From positions 1-37,752 of the forward strand of contig JACPNA010000001.1 of NCBI GenBank assembly GCA_016185725.1: a stretch of 37,752 nt of DNA, read 5' to 3'. The position numbers and the translations under genes are program-made. This document shows, in pieces, positions 7,077 to 14,170 of this stretch (position 1 is its first letter; every line of letters starts with the position of its first letter). Source of the DNA: Candidatus Woesearchaeota archaeon (GTDB lineage: Archaea; Nanobdellota; Nanobdellia; Woesearchaeales; GW2011-AR9). The notes beneath the pieces are model-generated. The model was not told where the DNA came from. It ran no database searches and saw only the letters and a program-made list of their open reading frames with translations.

Positions 7077-7790
7077 TTATGTTCCCACACATAAAATAGT
7101 ATTAATCAAACCATCCTTCATACAACTTTCCCCAATAAAAAATAAATACAACTTTTCATAAACATCTAATTTTGTATCATCATTAGGAATAATTAAAACG
7201 GGTAAAATTCCTATCGTCCTTAATACCTCATTTAACTTTTCCCTCCGACTTTGTTCACGTAAAGACACAACTTTAACCTCTTGCTCAAAAACACTATTAA
7301 AAATCAATTTCACCCGATAATATGCTTTAGGTGTAACTAAAACTAAAATATTAGTCTCATCTTCTTTGAACAATCGCTTAGAAAAAACCGCATTCTCTAA
7401 CGTATGATGGCTTTTATTTTCTCGTAACAAAAACTCCTCTGAATTAAACCCTAACCTTTCCATCTCCGGAACTAATCGTTGATACATCAAATCCGCCTCC
7501 ACTTCCCCCTCTCCTCGTACAACATATCCTCCGCCGTACCCGCTCAAAATAATTCTCGGCTTATGCTGTTGTCCTTCAAACAATTTCACTGCATAATCTA
7601 ACCTTTCCGGCACATTTCCTAATAAAGTTTTATTTGACGTACCCTCGCCGGTTATAATAATCAAATCATAACTCTCTCCTTCTATATCCGCAGGTAAAGT
7701 AGTATGAGTATAATATCCTATAAAAACCGCTAAAAAAATAATTGCAGCCACTACACCAAAAATAATTTTTCTTATCTTATTAAAAATCAT
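7077..7790 (-). CDS. DUF218 (YdcF/SanA/ElyC-like) membrane-anchored protein
   Basis: 237 aa. An N-terminal membrane helix (about 6-28) is followed by an extracytoplasmic alpha/beta domain with the DUF218 pattern: YDLIIITGEG, a PRIILSGYGGGY strand-loop, LLRENKSHHTLENAVFS (E..S..T.EN), and LVLVTPKAYYRV. Bacterial members (SanA, ElyC) act in envelope integrity and peptidoglycan/lipid-carrier metabolism; the archaeal role is unknown. The start at 7790 was chosen because a TATA box (7811-7824) lies about 27 nt upstream; a GTG at 7835 would lie upstream of it. The next genes upstream on this strand are an EF-hand protein and an L,D-transpeptidase, so an envelope role is a reasonable inference. Confidence 0.75.
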   Translation of the reverse strand: MIFNKIRKIIFGVVAAIIFLAVFIGYYTHTTLPADIEGESYDLIIITGEGTSNKTLLGNVPERLDYAVKLFEGQQHKPRIILSGYGGGYVVRGEGEVEADLMYQRLVPEMERLGFNSEEFLLRENKSHHTLENAVFSKRLFKEDETNILVLVTPKAYYRVKLIFNSVFEQEVKVVSLREQSRREKLNEVLRTIGILPVLIIPNDDTKLDVYEKLYLFFIGESCMKDGLINTILCVGT

Positions 7791-7810
7791 AAATCCAGAA
7801 AAACCTCTCT

Positions 7811-7824
7811 TTTTAAATAAATAT
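7811..7824 (-). promoter_or_regulatory. TATA box of the DUF218 gene
   Basis: Minus-strand ATATTTATTTAAAA, centred about 27 nt before the ATG at 7790. It decides that start and indicates a leaderless mRNA. Confidence 0.55.
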
Positions 7825-7915
7825 CCCTCCCGCACATTACCGCTTTTTTTTTAAACAACTTATTTATCTCTGCAAATGACCAAACATTTACCTAAAAATT
7901 CTCTTCTAGAAGAAT

Positions 7916-8362
7916 TCATTTTTTATACACCTCCTGTTTCTTGACCTTTGCTTGATTAATAAGTTTCATATCTTGCAATTCTTCATCTGAGATGTTCCCA
8001 TCCCCATTAAAATCAATTATTGGAGCTATCGCCGCTAATAAATGAGAATAATCGGAATCAAATAATACTCTTTTATTATCCTCATAACGCTCATCAACAT
8101 TTTTTGGTCTTAATTTTAACTGTTCTGAAAAAAATATAATAGCTCTTTCATCTTCATCAACGATATACTCCAATCCCGAAACCAAAAATAACGTATTAGT
8201 CTTATTCTCTAAAAATTTCTGATCATATTCAACTGTAATAGGCTGAACAGCATCGCTTACACTATATTCAAGTTTTATTGGTCTTTCATCCTTATTACAG
8301 CCATAGCTTTGAGTTAAACCTAATGTCAAAAACAATCCTAATACCTTCTTTTTTAATATCAT
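7916..8362 (-). CDS. Secreted EF-hand protein, possible lipoprotein
   Basis: 148 aa. A signal peptide (KKKVLGLFLTLGLTQSYG) is followed by Cys22, so the mature protein may be lipid-anchored, although the lipobox (SYGC) is not a textbook one. Near the C-terminus a complete calcium loop D117-F-N-G-D-G-N-I-S-D-E-E128 matches the EF-hand/dockerin consensus. The middle (35-110) is unrecognised. It probably sits outside the membrane and binds Ca2+. The gene lost its native upstream promoter sequence: an IS1-family element has inserted at its TATA box, leaving TATAAAGT (8385-8392) 27 nt before the ATG but replacing everything upstream. Confidence 0.7.
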   Translation of the reverse strand: MILKKKVLGLFLTLGLTQSYGCNKDERPIKLEYSVSDAVQPITVEYDQKFLENKTNTLFLVSGLEYIVDEDERAIIFFSEQLKLRPKNVDERYEDNKRVLFDSDYSHLLAAIAPIIDFNGDGNISDEELQDMKLINQAKVKKQEVYKK

Positions 8363-8384
8363 TTTTTTTATCTAAAAGCGTTGT

Positions 8385-8392
8385 ACTTTATA
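8385..8392. repeat. Left 8-bp target-site duplication of the IS1 element
   Basis: ACTTTATA, identical to 9178-9185 on the other side of the element. On the minus strand it reads TATAAAGT and is the TATA box of the EF-hand gene (27 nt before its ATG at 8362). Confidence 0.9.
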
Positions 8393-8420
8393 GGCCGTGT
8401 ACCATAGCGACTGATAGAAA

Positions 8421-8447
8421 GATTAATATTCTTGAAGAATATTAATC
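8421..8447 (+). promoter_or_regulatory. 27-bp perfect palindrome before the insA start codon
   Basis: Two 13-bp perfect arms (8421-8433 and 8435-8447) surround a single G, ending 4 nt before the ATG at 8452. In RNA it would form a tight hairpin over the ribosome entry region; as DNA it could be the binding site of InsA, which represses IS1 in bacteria. Both readings are inference. Confidence 0.6.
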
Positions 8448-8451
8448 ATCC

Positions 8452-8715
8452 ATGGTAACTAAACTTCTCTGTAAAAACTGTGGCAGCAATAACATTGTTT
8501 TGAACGGTAAACGTTCAAATGGTCGACAAAAATATCACTGTAAGAATTGTCGATGTTATCGAACATTCGGGCCAGAATACTATTATTCGACGGAACGAAA
8601 AGAAGAAATTCTCAGAACATATAAAGAACGTGCAAGTCTTCGTGGAGTCAGAAGAATCTTTGGTGTTTCAATAACTACTGTTCTGACTTGGTTAAAAAAA
8701 AAGTCTCAAGCCTGA
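8452..8715 (+). CDS. insA: IS1 InsA-like zinc-finger/HTH protein
   Basis: 87 aa. The N-terminal zinc ribbon LLCKNCGSNNIVLNGKRSNG ... KYHCKNCRCYRTFG (C-x2-C...C-x2-C) is followed by a helix-turn-helix, LRGVRRIFGVSITTVLTWLKKK (about 62-84). In bacterial IS1, InsA alone binds the terminal repeats and represses transposition, while a -1 frameshift product with InsB' is the transposase. The frame ends at TGA 8713-8715 just after a run of nine A (8694-8702), where slippage gives the fusion. Start at the ATG 4 nt after a long palindrome. Confidence 0.88.
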   Translation: MVTKLLCKNCGSNNIVLNGKRSNGRQKYHCKNCRCYRTFGPEYYYSTERKEEILRTYKERASLRGVRRIFGVSITTVLTWLKKKSQA

Positions 8716-9170
8716 GACCTTTTTCTGAATCATTATTTCCTGCGCTGACAGGAGACATTGTAGAATATGATGAATTATGGTCTTTTGTGCACAGTAAAGC
8801 ACAAAGAATATGGGTCTGGATAGCCCTTTGTCGTCGAACACAACAAGTTGTAGCTTATCATCTAGGAAATAGAGATAAAAAGTCATTTCATCAATTCTAC
8901 AACAAAGTTCCTATCGATTATGCAAATTGTTTGAGCACCAGCGATGGGTTGGAGGTCTATAAAGTCTTAAAGATTTATGGACATAGTATGGGCAAAAAGA
9001 AAGAGGGTAGAACATCTCAGGTAGAGGCATTTAATACCGTTTTAAGACAAAGACTAGCGCGTCTAATTAGGAGAACTTGTGCATTCTCCAAATCATTGGA
9101 AATGCACGAAACAGTAATTAGGGTATTTATTCAAGAATATAATGAAGAAATATTATCAGTCGGTTTGTAA
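8688..9170 (+). CDS. insB: IS1 InsB'-like DDE catalytic frame, expressed by -1 frameshift
   Basis: This frame lies -1 relative to insA and has no good start of its own; it is expected as the C-terminal part of an InsAB' fusion (8452-9170). The catalytic core is intact: first Asp in VEYDELWSFV, second in TSDGLEVYKVL, and Glu in SQVEAFNTVLRQRL. The family signatures RIWVWIALCRRTQQVVAY and FSKSLEMHETVIRVFI are clear. The stop codon (9168-9170) lies inside the right terminal inverted repeat, as is usual for compact IS elements. Nothing indicates decay. Confidence 0.88.
   Translation: MVKKKVSSLRPFSESLFPALTGDIVEYDELWSFVHSKAQRIWVWIALCRRTQQVVAYHLGNRDKKSFHQFYNKVPIDYANCLSTSDGLEVYKVLKIYGHSMGKKKEGRTSQVEAFNTVLRQRLARLIRRTCAFSKSLEMHETVIRVFIQEYNEEILSVGL
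8694..8702 (+). other. A9 slippery run for programmed -1 frameshifting
   Basis: Nine consecutive A after TT. In the insA frame it reads TTA-AAA-AAA-AAG; one base back it reads on as AAA-AAA-GTC into insB'. The position matches the A-rich frameshift site of bacterial IS1. Confidence 0.75.
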
Positions 9171-9177
9171 CACTGCC

Positions 9178-9185
9178 ACTTTATA
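9178..9185. repeat. Right 8-bp target-site duplication of the IS1 element
   Basis: ACTTTATA, identical to 8385-8392. The sequence beyond it (minus-strand CGAAAAGTT) is the displaced upstream part, including the likely BRE, of the EF-hand gene's original promoter. Confidence 0.9.
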
Positions 9186-9237
9186 AACTTTTCGATTGTT
9201 TTATCACTTATTAGTTACAACAATAATCCGCTTCAAA

Positions 9238-10065
9238 CTACGGCATAACAACCACTCTTGTTTTATAAGTTCCCTCCCCGGTACATCCCATCTCAACAAA
9301 AGCAGCAAGCTCATCGATATCTCTATCCTCCAACCCAACACATCCCCAAGTCCAATCACCGTCCTTAACCCCTCCTCCGCCATGAATCTCAATATCACCG
9401 CCCAACTCCGTATCTTGCGGAGGCGTTTTGCATTGATTTAGCGCCATTTCAATAGCTTCATATTTTCGTTTATTAATTAATCCTGACGCTAAACCTCGTT
9501 CTGCGCTTTCCAGACTGGGATAACTTAACAAAAAAGCGTTATGATAACCCGTAAATTTTTTTTTTTTAGCTATGTAAAACTCTCCCACTGGCGTTTTTCT
9601 ATCCCCTTCTCGTTCCTTATCCCCCTCTGGTTCTTCGCCAAGAGAAACACCATATTCTTTAAGAAGATTAGTATTAAGATAAACACCTAAAATACGCCGT
9701 GATTTTTCAATAAGAATTCTTTTTTGAATTTTTTCGGAAGAATTCTTTTTCATATATTCCTCTGTCAGAGTAGACAATTGCAACCCTTCATGGTAATATC
9801 TATCCTGTTTATTGTCCTCACTCTCATTTGGAATAAAATCTTCAATACAAAAAGGTTCATCTGCTTGCATAGTATACATCTGTTGAGTTATTTTTGTTAA
9901 ATTAGAACCTGCATATTGTGAATTTTTATCGCCATCACTGCCAGCATAAGAAGTATCCTTTGAACAAGAACATTCGTCAATTGATAAAATCCCTTCCACA
10001 GAACTGTAACAGCGTGTATTTATAACAACCGTCATAGTAAGTAGAGCCAATAACTTTGTAGACAT
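9238..10065 (-). CDS. Secreted L,D-transpeptidase (YkuD family)
   Basis: 275 aa. A signal peptide (about 1-18) precedes Cys19; the surrounding NTRC is not a standard lipobox. Residues 30-115 are low-complexity and Cys-containing with two YAGS repeats. The YkuD domain covers about 125-275: a GDRKTPVGEFYI segment (the usual 'GdraTPeGrF'), catalytic H228 in IEIHGGGG, and C242 in DWTWGCVGLEDRDIDEL. In bacteria these cysteine enzymes cross-link peptidoglycan peptides or attach lipoproteins. Archaea lack murein, so the substrate is unknown. Transcription starts from TTTATAAA (10089-10096), 27 nt before the ATG. Upstream of the EF-hand protein and DUF218 genes on the same strand, separated now by the IS1 element. 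Confidence 0.88.
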   Translation of the reverse strand: MSTKLLALLTMTVVINTRCYSSVEGILSIDECSCSKDTSYAGSDGDKNSQYAGSNLTKITQQMYTMQADEPFCIEDFIPNESEDNKQDRYYHEGLQLSTLTEEYMKKNSSEKIQKRILIEKSRRILGVYLNTNLLKEYGVSLGEEPEGDKEREGDRKTPVGEFYIAKKKKFTGYHNAFLLSYPSLESAERGLASGLINKRKYEAIEMALNQCKTPPQDTELGGDIEIHGGGGVKDGDWTWGCVGLEDRDIDELAAFVEMGCTGEGTYKTRVVVMP

Positions 10066-10088
10066 CTACCCCCCTTAAATCAACATAA

Positions 10089-10096
10089 TTTATAAA
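10089..10096 (-). promoter_or_regulatory. TATA box of the secreted L,D-transpeptidase gene
   Basis: TTTATAAA centred 27 nt upstream of the ATG at 10065. A GGGGG run lies 2-7 nt before the ATG. Confidence 0.6.
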
Positions 10097-10128
10097 CTTT
10101 CCTATTTTTTATTACTTATAAATAGTTA

Positions 10129-10791
10129 CTACTTCACTTCAACCATATATTCAAAATAATCATCCCACGGATTTTCTAACTTCATCATCTCCTGCACCGA
10201 TAACTTCTCAAAATACCGTCTAAATGGCCGCATGGAATTGCCATGTGCAGATATGACCGCATTCATCTTCTCTTTCCTCATCAATTGAAGTAAATCCTTA
10301 ATAAAACTCTTAACCCGTTTCTCCACCATCATAATACTCTCTCCCTCAGGCGGAATAGTAGTATAACTTCTCCGGATTGTATGCAAATCTTGTTGGCATA
10401 AATTTGTAGCTTTTTGCTGTTCTCGTCTAGATAAATGATCTACATTATGCCAATGCCATATTACATCACAATGCTCCTTTTCTTTTAATTTCAGATAACT
10501 ATTATGCGACATCCCTTGTAAAGTTCCATATGACCGCTCAATAATTCTATCATCAGTTAATACTTTACGGCATTCCGGATGAAATTTCAACACCTCCCGT
10601 AACGTCTCTTTTGAACGAGACAAATGACTCTGATACGCAATATCAATCTTCTTACCTTTCAATAACAAAGCAATTTTCTTTGCCTGTTTTCGACCAAGAG
10701 GTGTTAATTTAGAATCCTTCCACCCCGTAAACCGATGCGCCCGATTATAATACGTCTGTGCATGTCGAAACAGATAAATTTTAAGCTTCAT
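10129..10791 (-). CDS. Histidine phosphatase, phosphoglycerate-mutase-like
   Basis: 220 aa. The N-terminal RHAQTYYNRAHRFTGWKDSKLT (H10 as the phospho-accepting His) is that of the cofactor-dependent phosphoglycerate mutase branch. Other signatures are ERSYGTLQGMSH, PPEGESIMMVEKRV and SAHGNSMRPF with the second catalytic His. It would interconvert 3- and 2-phosphoglycerate in glycolysis/gluconeogenesis, or act as a general phosphatase; a middle segment (HWHNVDHLSRREQQ) differs from the canonical enzyme, so specificity is open. The start at 10791 is set by GAGGTTAG 3-8 nt upstream. Single gene on the minus strand. Confidence 0.8.
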   Translation of the reverse strand: MKLKIYLFRHAQTYYNRAHRFTGWKDSKLTPLGRKQAKKIALLLKGKKIDIAYQSHLSRSKETLREVLKFHPECRKVLTDDRIIERSYGTLQGMSHNSYLKLKEKEHCDVIWHWHNVDHLSRREQQKATNLCQQDLHTIRRSYTTIPPEGESIMMVEKRVKSFIKDLLQLMRKEKMNAVISAHGNSMRPFRRYFEKLSVQEMMKLENPWDDYFEYMVEVK

Positions 10792-10962
10792 TCTAACCTC
10801 TTTGAGTAAAAATCCCCCCACAATAGAGTTGCGGAGCATTCGATAACAATGAATAGAGATATCTTTACTCTTGAAAATTGGTCGCAGTAGAACTGCAGCA
10901 TATTAGACCTATTTTCATTGAATAAACAGAATCAAACTAACCAAGAATATAAATATTTCTTT

Positions 10963-11547
10963 TCACTTAACTAAAGGATAGATATAATCCATAAAACAAA
11001 TCGCTGCTAACGCCGTACCATATCTTTTTTTTGGAATAAAACTCTTTGTAACCATCTTGGATTTAAAATCATATCGTTGAGACAACGGATCAACTTCTAA
11101 CAACTCTTGAATCATGCATTCTAACATTCCTTTAGCATCTTTGACAGAATCTTTCCCCATATACTCGCAGACATATCCATCCCGTTTTTCCCCCCTCCTC
11201 CTATCACAAAACCAGCCGTAAATAAGTCCTGCCGTCGCTCGTTCACCCTTTTCCACATCCATCCTTGCCATAATCGTTTCCATGACTGAACCATGAACAT
11301 AATAGTTTGGTTTTAGAACTTGTTCTGCTTCTTGAGGTAAAACCGAAGAATAAGTAATAATATTATGCCGTTCAATACCTGCATCCTTCAATGCCCGATG
11401 AAAAGAACCCGTATGATGCGAAATATCGCTTTCTCCACATCCCTTAACAACATAAAAATGTCTCGGAATTTTACATCCCAACACCAGCGAGTGTTCATTA
11501 TTTTTTCCCCACTGATAAACATTGATTTTTTTTTGTTGCCTCATCAT
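10963..11547 (-). CDS. pdaD: Pyruvoyl-dependent arginine decarboxylase
   Basis: 194 aa. The family is recognised from YVVKGCGESDISHHTGSFH followed by ALKDAGIERHNIITYSSVLP. Self-cleavage between S67 and S68 would create the beta chain and the pyruvoyl-bearing alpha chain. The C-terminal KKRYGTALAAICFMDY also fits. The enzyme converts arginine to agmatine, which archaea use for agmatidine in tRNA-Ile(CAU) and for polyamines. The usual 'SSxLPP' reads SSVLPQ. The start is one of two tandem ATGs (11547/11544) after AGGTG; a GTG at 11550 is the longest option. Single gene unit. Confidence 0.88.
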   Translation of the reverse strand: MMRQQKKINVYQWGKNNEHSLVLGCKIPRHFYVVKGCGESDISHHTGSFHRALKDAGIERHNIITYSSVLPQEAEQVLKPNYYVHGSVMETIMARMDVEKGERATAGLIYGWFCDRRRGEKRDGYVCEYMGKDSVKDAKGMLECMIQELLEVDPLSQRYDFKSKMVTKSFIPKKRYGTALAAICFMDYIYPLVK

Positions 11548-11641
11548 CACCTAAAAATAAGTGCCTATTTATTAAATTTCCTTTTCCAAGAAAATCACCT
11601 TTGTTAAAAATACCCGCCATCCATCAATTATAACAAAAAGA

Positions 11642-11651
11642 TTTATATATT
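11642..11651 (+). promoter_or_regulatory. TATA box of the anchored L,D-transpeptidase gene
   Basis: TTTATATATT, centred 25 nt before the ATG at 11671. Predicts a leaderless transcript and fixes the start. Confidence 0.6.
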
Positions 11652-11670
11652 TTAAATATAAGATAAGACT

Positions 11671-13746
11671 ATGTTTTTAGGGTTAAAATTGGTGGTGGCA
11701 AATAGTAAATTTGCAGATTTGCTTAATCCCGAACACATTCTTAAGACAAATGAAAAATTATCGCTTCTCATTGAAGGATTTGAATACGACTACCAAAATT
11801 ATGCTCGAAAAAAAGAACAAGCCCAGCAGGATCTGCGTTCTTTAATAACCATTATTAAACGAACAGAAAATTTCTCCCTCTCCCCGGAATTGATCGGCAA
11901 TTCCAAAAAATACGAACAAATTCAATTAAAGCAAATCAATGACCTCATCAAAATAATTCGTTTTCTTGGCCAGCTTCTTGAAACTGAAGATATTGATCTG
12001 TTTTATGACGTCCGTACCCCTTTATCCATCTTTGAAGAATTTATCCATCAACTAAAAGACGCCGTGGGAAATTTTGCCATCAACAAAGATAAAGCAAGAA
12101 TAATTCGTAAAATTATCACTGATATTGATACACAATATCTCACCCTTCTCGAACAAGTAAAAACATACCTAGAAAACGAATTTCGCTTCCTTGCCCAAAC
12201 CGGGTATAACACCAATTTCGCCTTGGGAGAAAACATTGCCTTTGAACTCTATCTTAGAAACAGAGTAAAATTAAAACGTCAGATAAATGGTAAAGTGCAA
12301 TATATAAAAAAACAACTAGAACTCCTCGTCAAGGAAATCAAACCCTTAAAAGATAAAAAAGAATGGAGTGAAGAATATACCGATAACCTTATTATAAACA
12401 CAAAGTATTTTTATACACAATTTTCTGGCTTAATTGATTTCTCACTGCAAAGAATTGAAATATCAAAACAAATAATCATGGAAGGAATTAACCTTCAAAA
12501 AAAATATCTTCAACAGCTGGAAGAAACACAAACCAATGTTAAAAAATTCTACCAAGAAATAATCAATACCCTCACTGCAGTACAAGAAGAAAAAAAAACT
12601 CCTGGAAAAATAATCCCTGCTAAACTTGCCTATTGGTCTGCTCAATCTAAAAAATTTGCTGGAGTTATTCTTAAAACAGAAACAGAAATCCAGCAATATC
12701 TTCACCAAGCGCAAAAGCAAACTCAACGGTCTTTGCATCGAGAATCACGCAATTCCAAAACTGTATTACGCCGCTTTGATAAGTTAAGAAAATCCGTGGG
12801 AAAGACCCTTGCCATCCTTACTGCTTCCTCAATATTTACTCTTGCCTCCCCTCTCCCCATTTCTGACGAAGTATTCGCCCGAACATCTTCCCTGCCTACA
12901 CCTACTTTAAAAAAAGAAGGAATTACAGTAAAACAAACCACTCCTGTTCCCTTTGTTAATATCATCACTGAAAAACTAGGTAATCTAAACTGGGAATTAC
13001 CTTCCTTTACTTTTCCCGAATACCAAAAATTATTGCAAGAAGAAAAGAAAAATATACTTCCCTTTGAAAAAGACATTACTGAGGAAGGCATCACTTTACA
13101 TTTTTATCCTAGTAAACAACTTCTGCTTGTCCAAACAAAAAATACCGGAGAAACTATCACTTCTTACCATGTTCGTGGCGGTCCGAAAAAAAGAATGCCG
13201 GATAAGGACAACCCCGGACATTTTTTTGGACCAACTCCCTCTGGCAAATTTAAAATTTTTAAAAAAGACATTCGTCCCTACGTCAATCGTAATAGCGCCT
13301 GGGATGACGCTAAGATTGCCTTCGGAGCGCTCATTCGCGAAGTAAAGGGAGAGATTCAAGTAAGTGAAAACAACGGCAAAACCTGGTTCTTCGTAACCGG
13401 TAAAAACGCAAAATTTGGCGATTTAGATAAAGAAGACTTTTACGAAAATGGGAGATTAATGGATCGCTGGTGGGATAATCCTTTTGGACATCTCACCATA
13501 GAATTAAGAAATAAATTAGGAATAAAAATTGCCGAAAAAATTCATCCCAATATCGCCTTAGAACGTGGTGCACGTGGATTAGACTATGGTACAGAATATA
13601 TGATCCTCACGAATATTTCCCACGGTTGCATGCACATTCACCCCGCTAATATCGATGAACTTGCCCGTATCATCAATATGTCCCCTGATAAATTTACCGC
13701 GATAATAATACACCCATATACTGTTACCTCTCTACCCTTAACGTAA
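11671..13746 (+). CDS. Membrane-anchored L,D-transpeptidase with long helical N-terminus
   Basis: 691 aa. Residues 1-370 are almost entirely alpha-helical and highly charged (KK/EE-rich coiled-coil pattern) with no recognised domain. A single hydrophobic helix at about 376-394 is followed by a Pro/Thr-rich linker. The YkuD domain spans about 470-690, with HFFGPTPSGKFKIFKK, GHLTIELR and the classical motif ISHGCMHIHPANIDEL; C653 is the predicted nucleophile and H651 precedes it. The topology would put the coiled coil in the cytoplasm and the catalytic domain outside. Bacterial relatives cross-link cell-wall peptides; the archaeal substrate is unknown. This is the second YkuD protein within 4.5 kb, but the two catalytic domains are dissimilar, so not a recent duplication. 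Confidence 0.88.
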   Translation: MFLGLKLVVANSKFADLLNPEHILKTNEKLSLLIEGFEYDYQNYARKKEQAQQDLRSLITIIKRTENFSLSPELIGNSKKYEQIQLKQINDLIKIIRFLGQLLETEDIDLFYDVRTPLSIFEEFIHQLKDAVGNFAINKDKARIIRKIITDIDTQYLTLLEQVKTYLENEFRFLAQTGYNTNFALGENIAFELYLRNRVKLKRQINGKVQYIKKQLELLVKEIKPLKDKKEWSEEYTDNLIINTKYFYTQFSGLIDFSLQRIEISKQIIMEGINLQKKYLQQLEETQTNVKKFYQEIINTLTAVQEEKKTPGKIIPAKLAYWSAQSKKFAGVILKTETEIQQYLHQAQKQTQRSLHRESRNSKTVLRRFDKLRKSVGKTLAILTASSIFTLASPLPISDEVFARTSSLPTPTLKKEGITVKQTTPVPFVNIITEKLGNLNWELPSFTFPEYQKLLQEEKKNILPFEKDITEEGITLHFYPSKQLLLVQTKNTGETITSYHVRGGPKKRMPDKDNPGHFFGPTPSGKFKIFKKDIRPYVNRNSAWDDAKIAFGALIREVKGEIQVSENNGKTWFFVTGKNAKFGDLDKEDFYENGRLMDRWWDNPFGHLTIELRNKLGIKIAEKIHPNIALERGARGLDYGTEYMILTNISHGCMHIHPANIDELARIINMSPDKFTAIIIHPYTVTSLPLT

Positions 13747-13799
13747 TAAATAACAAAGACGAATTAACCCCCGCATCTAGCAAAATTTTTCACGCAACA

Positions 13800-13809
13800 T
13801 TTATAAATA
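13800..13809 (+). promoter_or_regulatory. TATA box of rpoL
   Basis: TTTATAAATA, centred 28 nt before the ATG at 13833. Confidence 0.6.
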
Positions 13810-13832
13810 GAATACCTAATTCTCCCTTCACG

Positions 13833-14102
13833 ATGGAACTTAAAATTCTGGAAGAAACTAAAACAAAATTAATCTTTGAATTAAAAGGCGAAACCCATAC
13901 TTTCTGTAATGCTCTAAAAGAAGAACTTTTGCAAATAAAAGGTATTACCCTCGCAACCTATAGAGTCAATCACCCTCTAATTGGCATACCCGAATTCCAC
14001 ATTGAAACCAAAGGTATCGAACCCAGAAAAGCTGTTAAAGAAGCATTAGCTAACTTAAAAAAGAAAGTTAAAGAATTCCAAAAAGAAGTTGCCTCCTTAT
14101 AA
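13833..14102 (+). CDS. rpoL: DNA-directed RNA polymerase subunit L (Rpb11 homologue)
   Basis: 89 aa, the normal size for archaeal RpoL. The sequence KLIFELKGETHTFCNALKEEL ... VNHPLIGIPEFHIETKG ... PRKAVKEALANLKK matches the alpha-NTD-like fold of Rpb11, with the 'D/E-T-HT..N.L' and 'HPL' signatures. RpoL forms the assembly platform of archaeal RNA polymerase together with RpoD, which is encoded at 17733-18515. It has its own promoter and stands outside the main ribosomal operon, just upstream of the primase gene. Confidence 0.9.
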   Translation: MELKILEETKTKLIFELKGETHTFCNALKEELLQIKGITLATYRVNHPLIGIPEFHIETKGIEPRKAVKEALANLKKKVKEFQKEVASL

Positions 14103-14120
14103 TCCCTATTTCTGATTATT

Positions 14121-14168
14121 ATAGTAAATCACAAAAGTAATAGCACATTACGCCATGTGATTTACTAT
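14121..14168. repeat. Hairpin with 13-bp perfect arms after rpoL
   Basis: ATAGTAAATCACA (14121-14133) pairs perfectly with 14156-14168 across a 22-nt loop, 19 nt after the rpoL stop codon. A second similar inverted repeat follows. It could end the rpoL transcript, be a small RNA, or regulate the primase promoter. Confidence 0.6.
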
Positions 14169-14170
14169 TC

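Larger units (their letters stand above)
8393..9177 (+). mobile_element. Complete IS1-family insertion sequence, 785 bp
   Basis: Both ends are visible. Imperfect terminal inverted repeats at 8393-8416 and 9154-9177 share GGC.GTGT..CA.A.CGACTGATA, with the inner CGACTGATA perfect. The element is flanked by a perfect 8-bp duplication, ACTTTATA. It carries insA and insB' frames overlapping at a nine-A run. The 785-bp length is close to the classical IS1 (768 bp). Intact ends, duplication and catalytic residues indicate a recent, potentially active insertion. Confidence 0.93.

Noticed and set aside
9238-10065. Possibility that the L,D-transpeptidase region is bacterial contamination
   Set aside because: The gene has an archaeal TATA promoter at 27 nt and lies among archaeal-type genes, with arginine decarboxylase and rpoL further along; contamination is therefore unlikely, though long reads would settle it.
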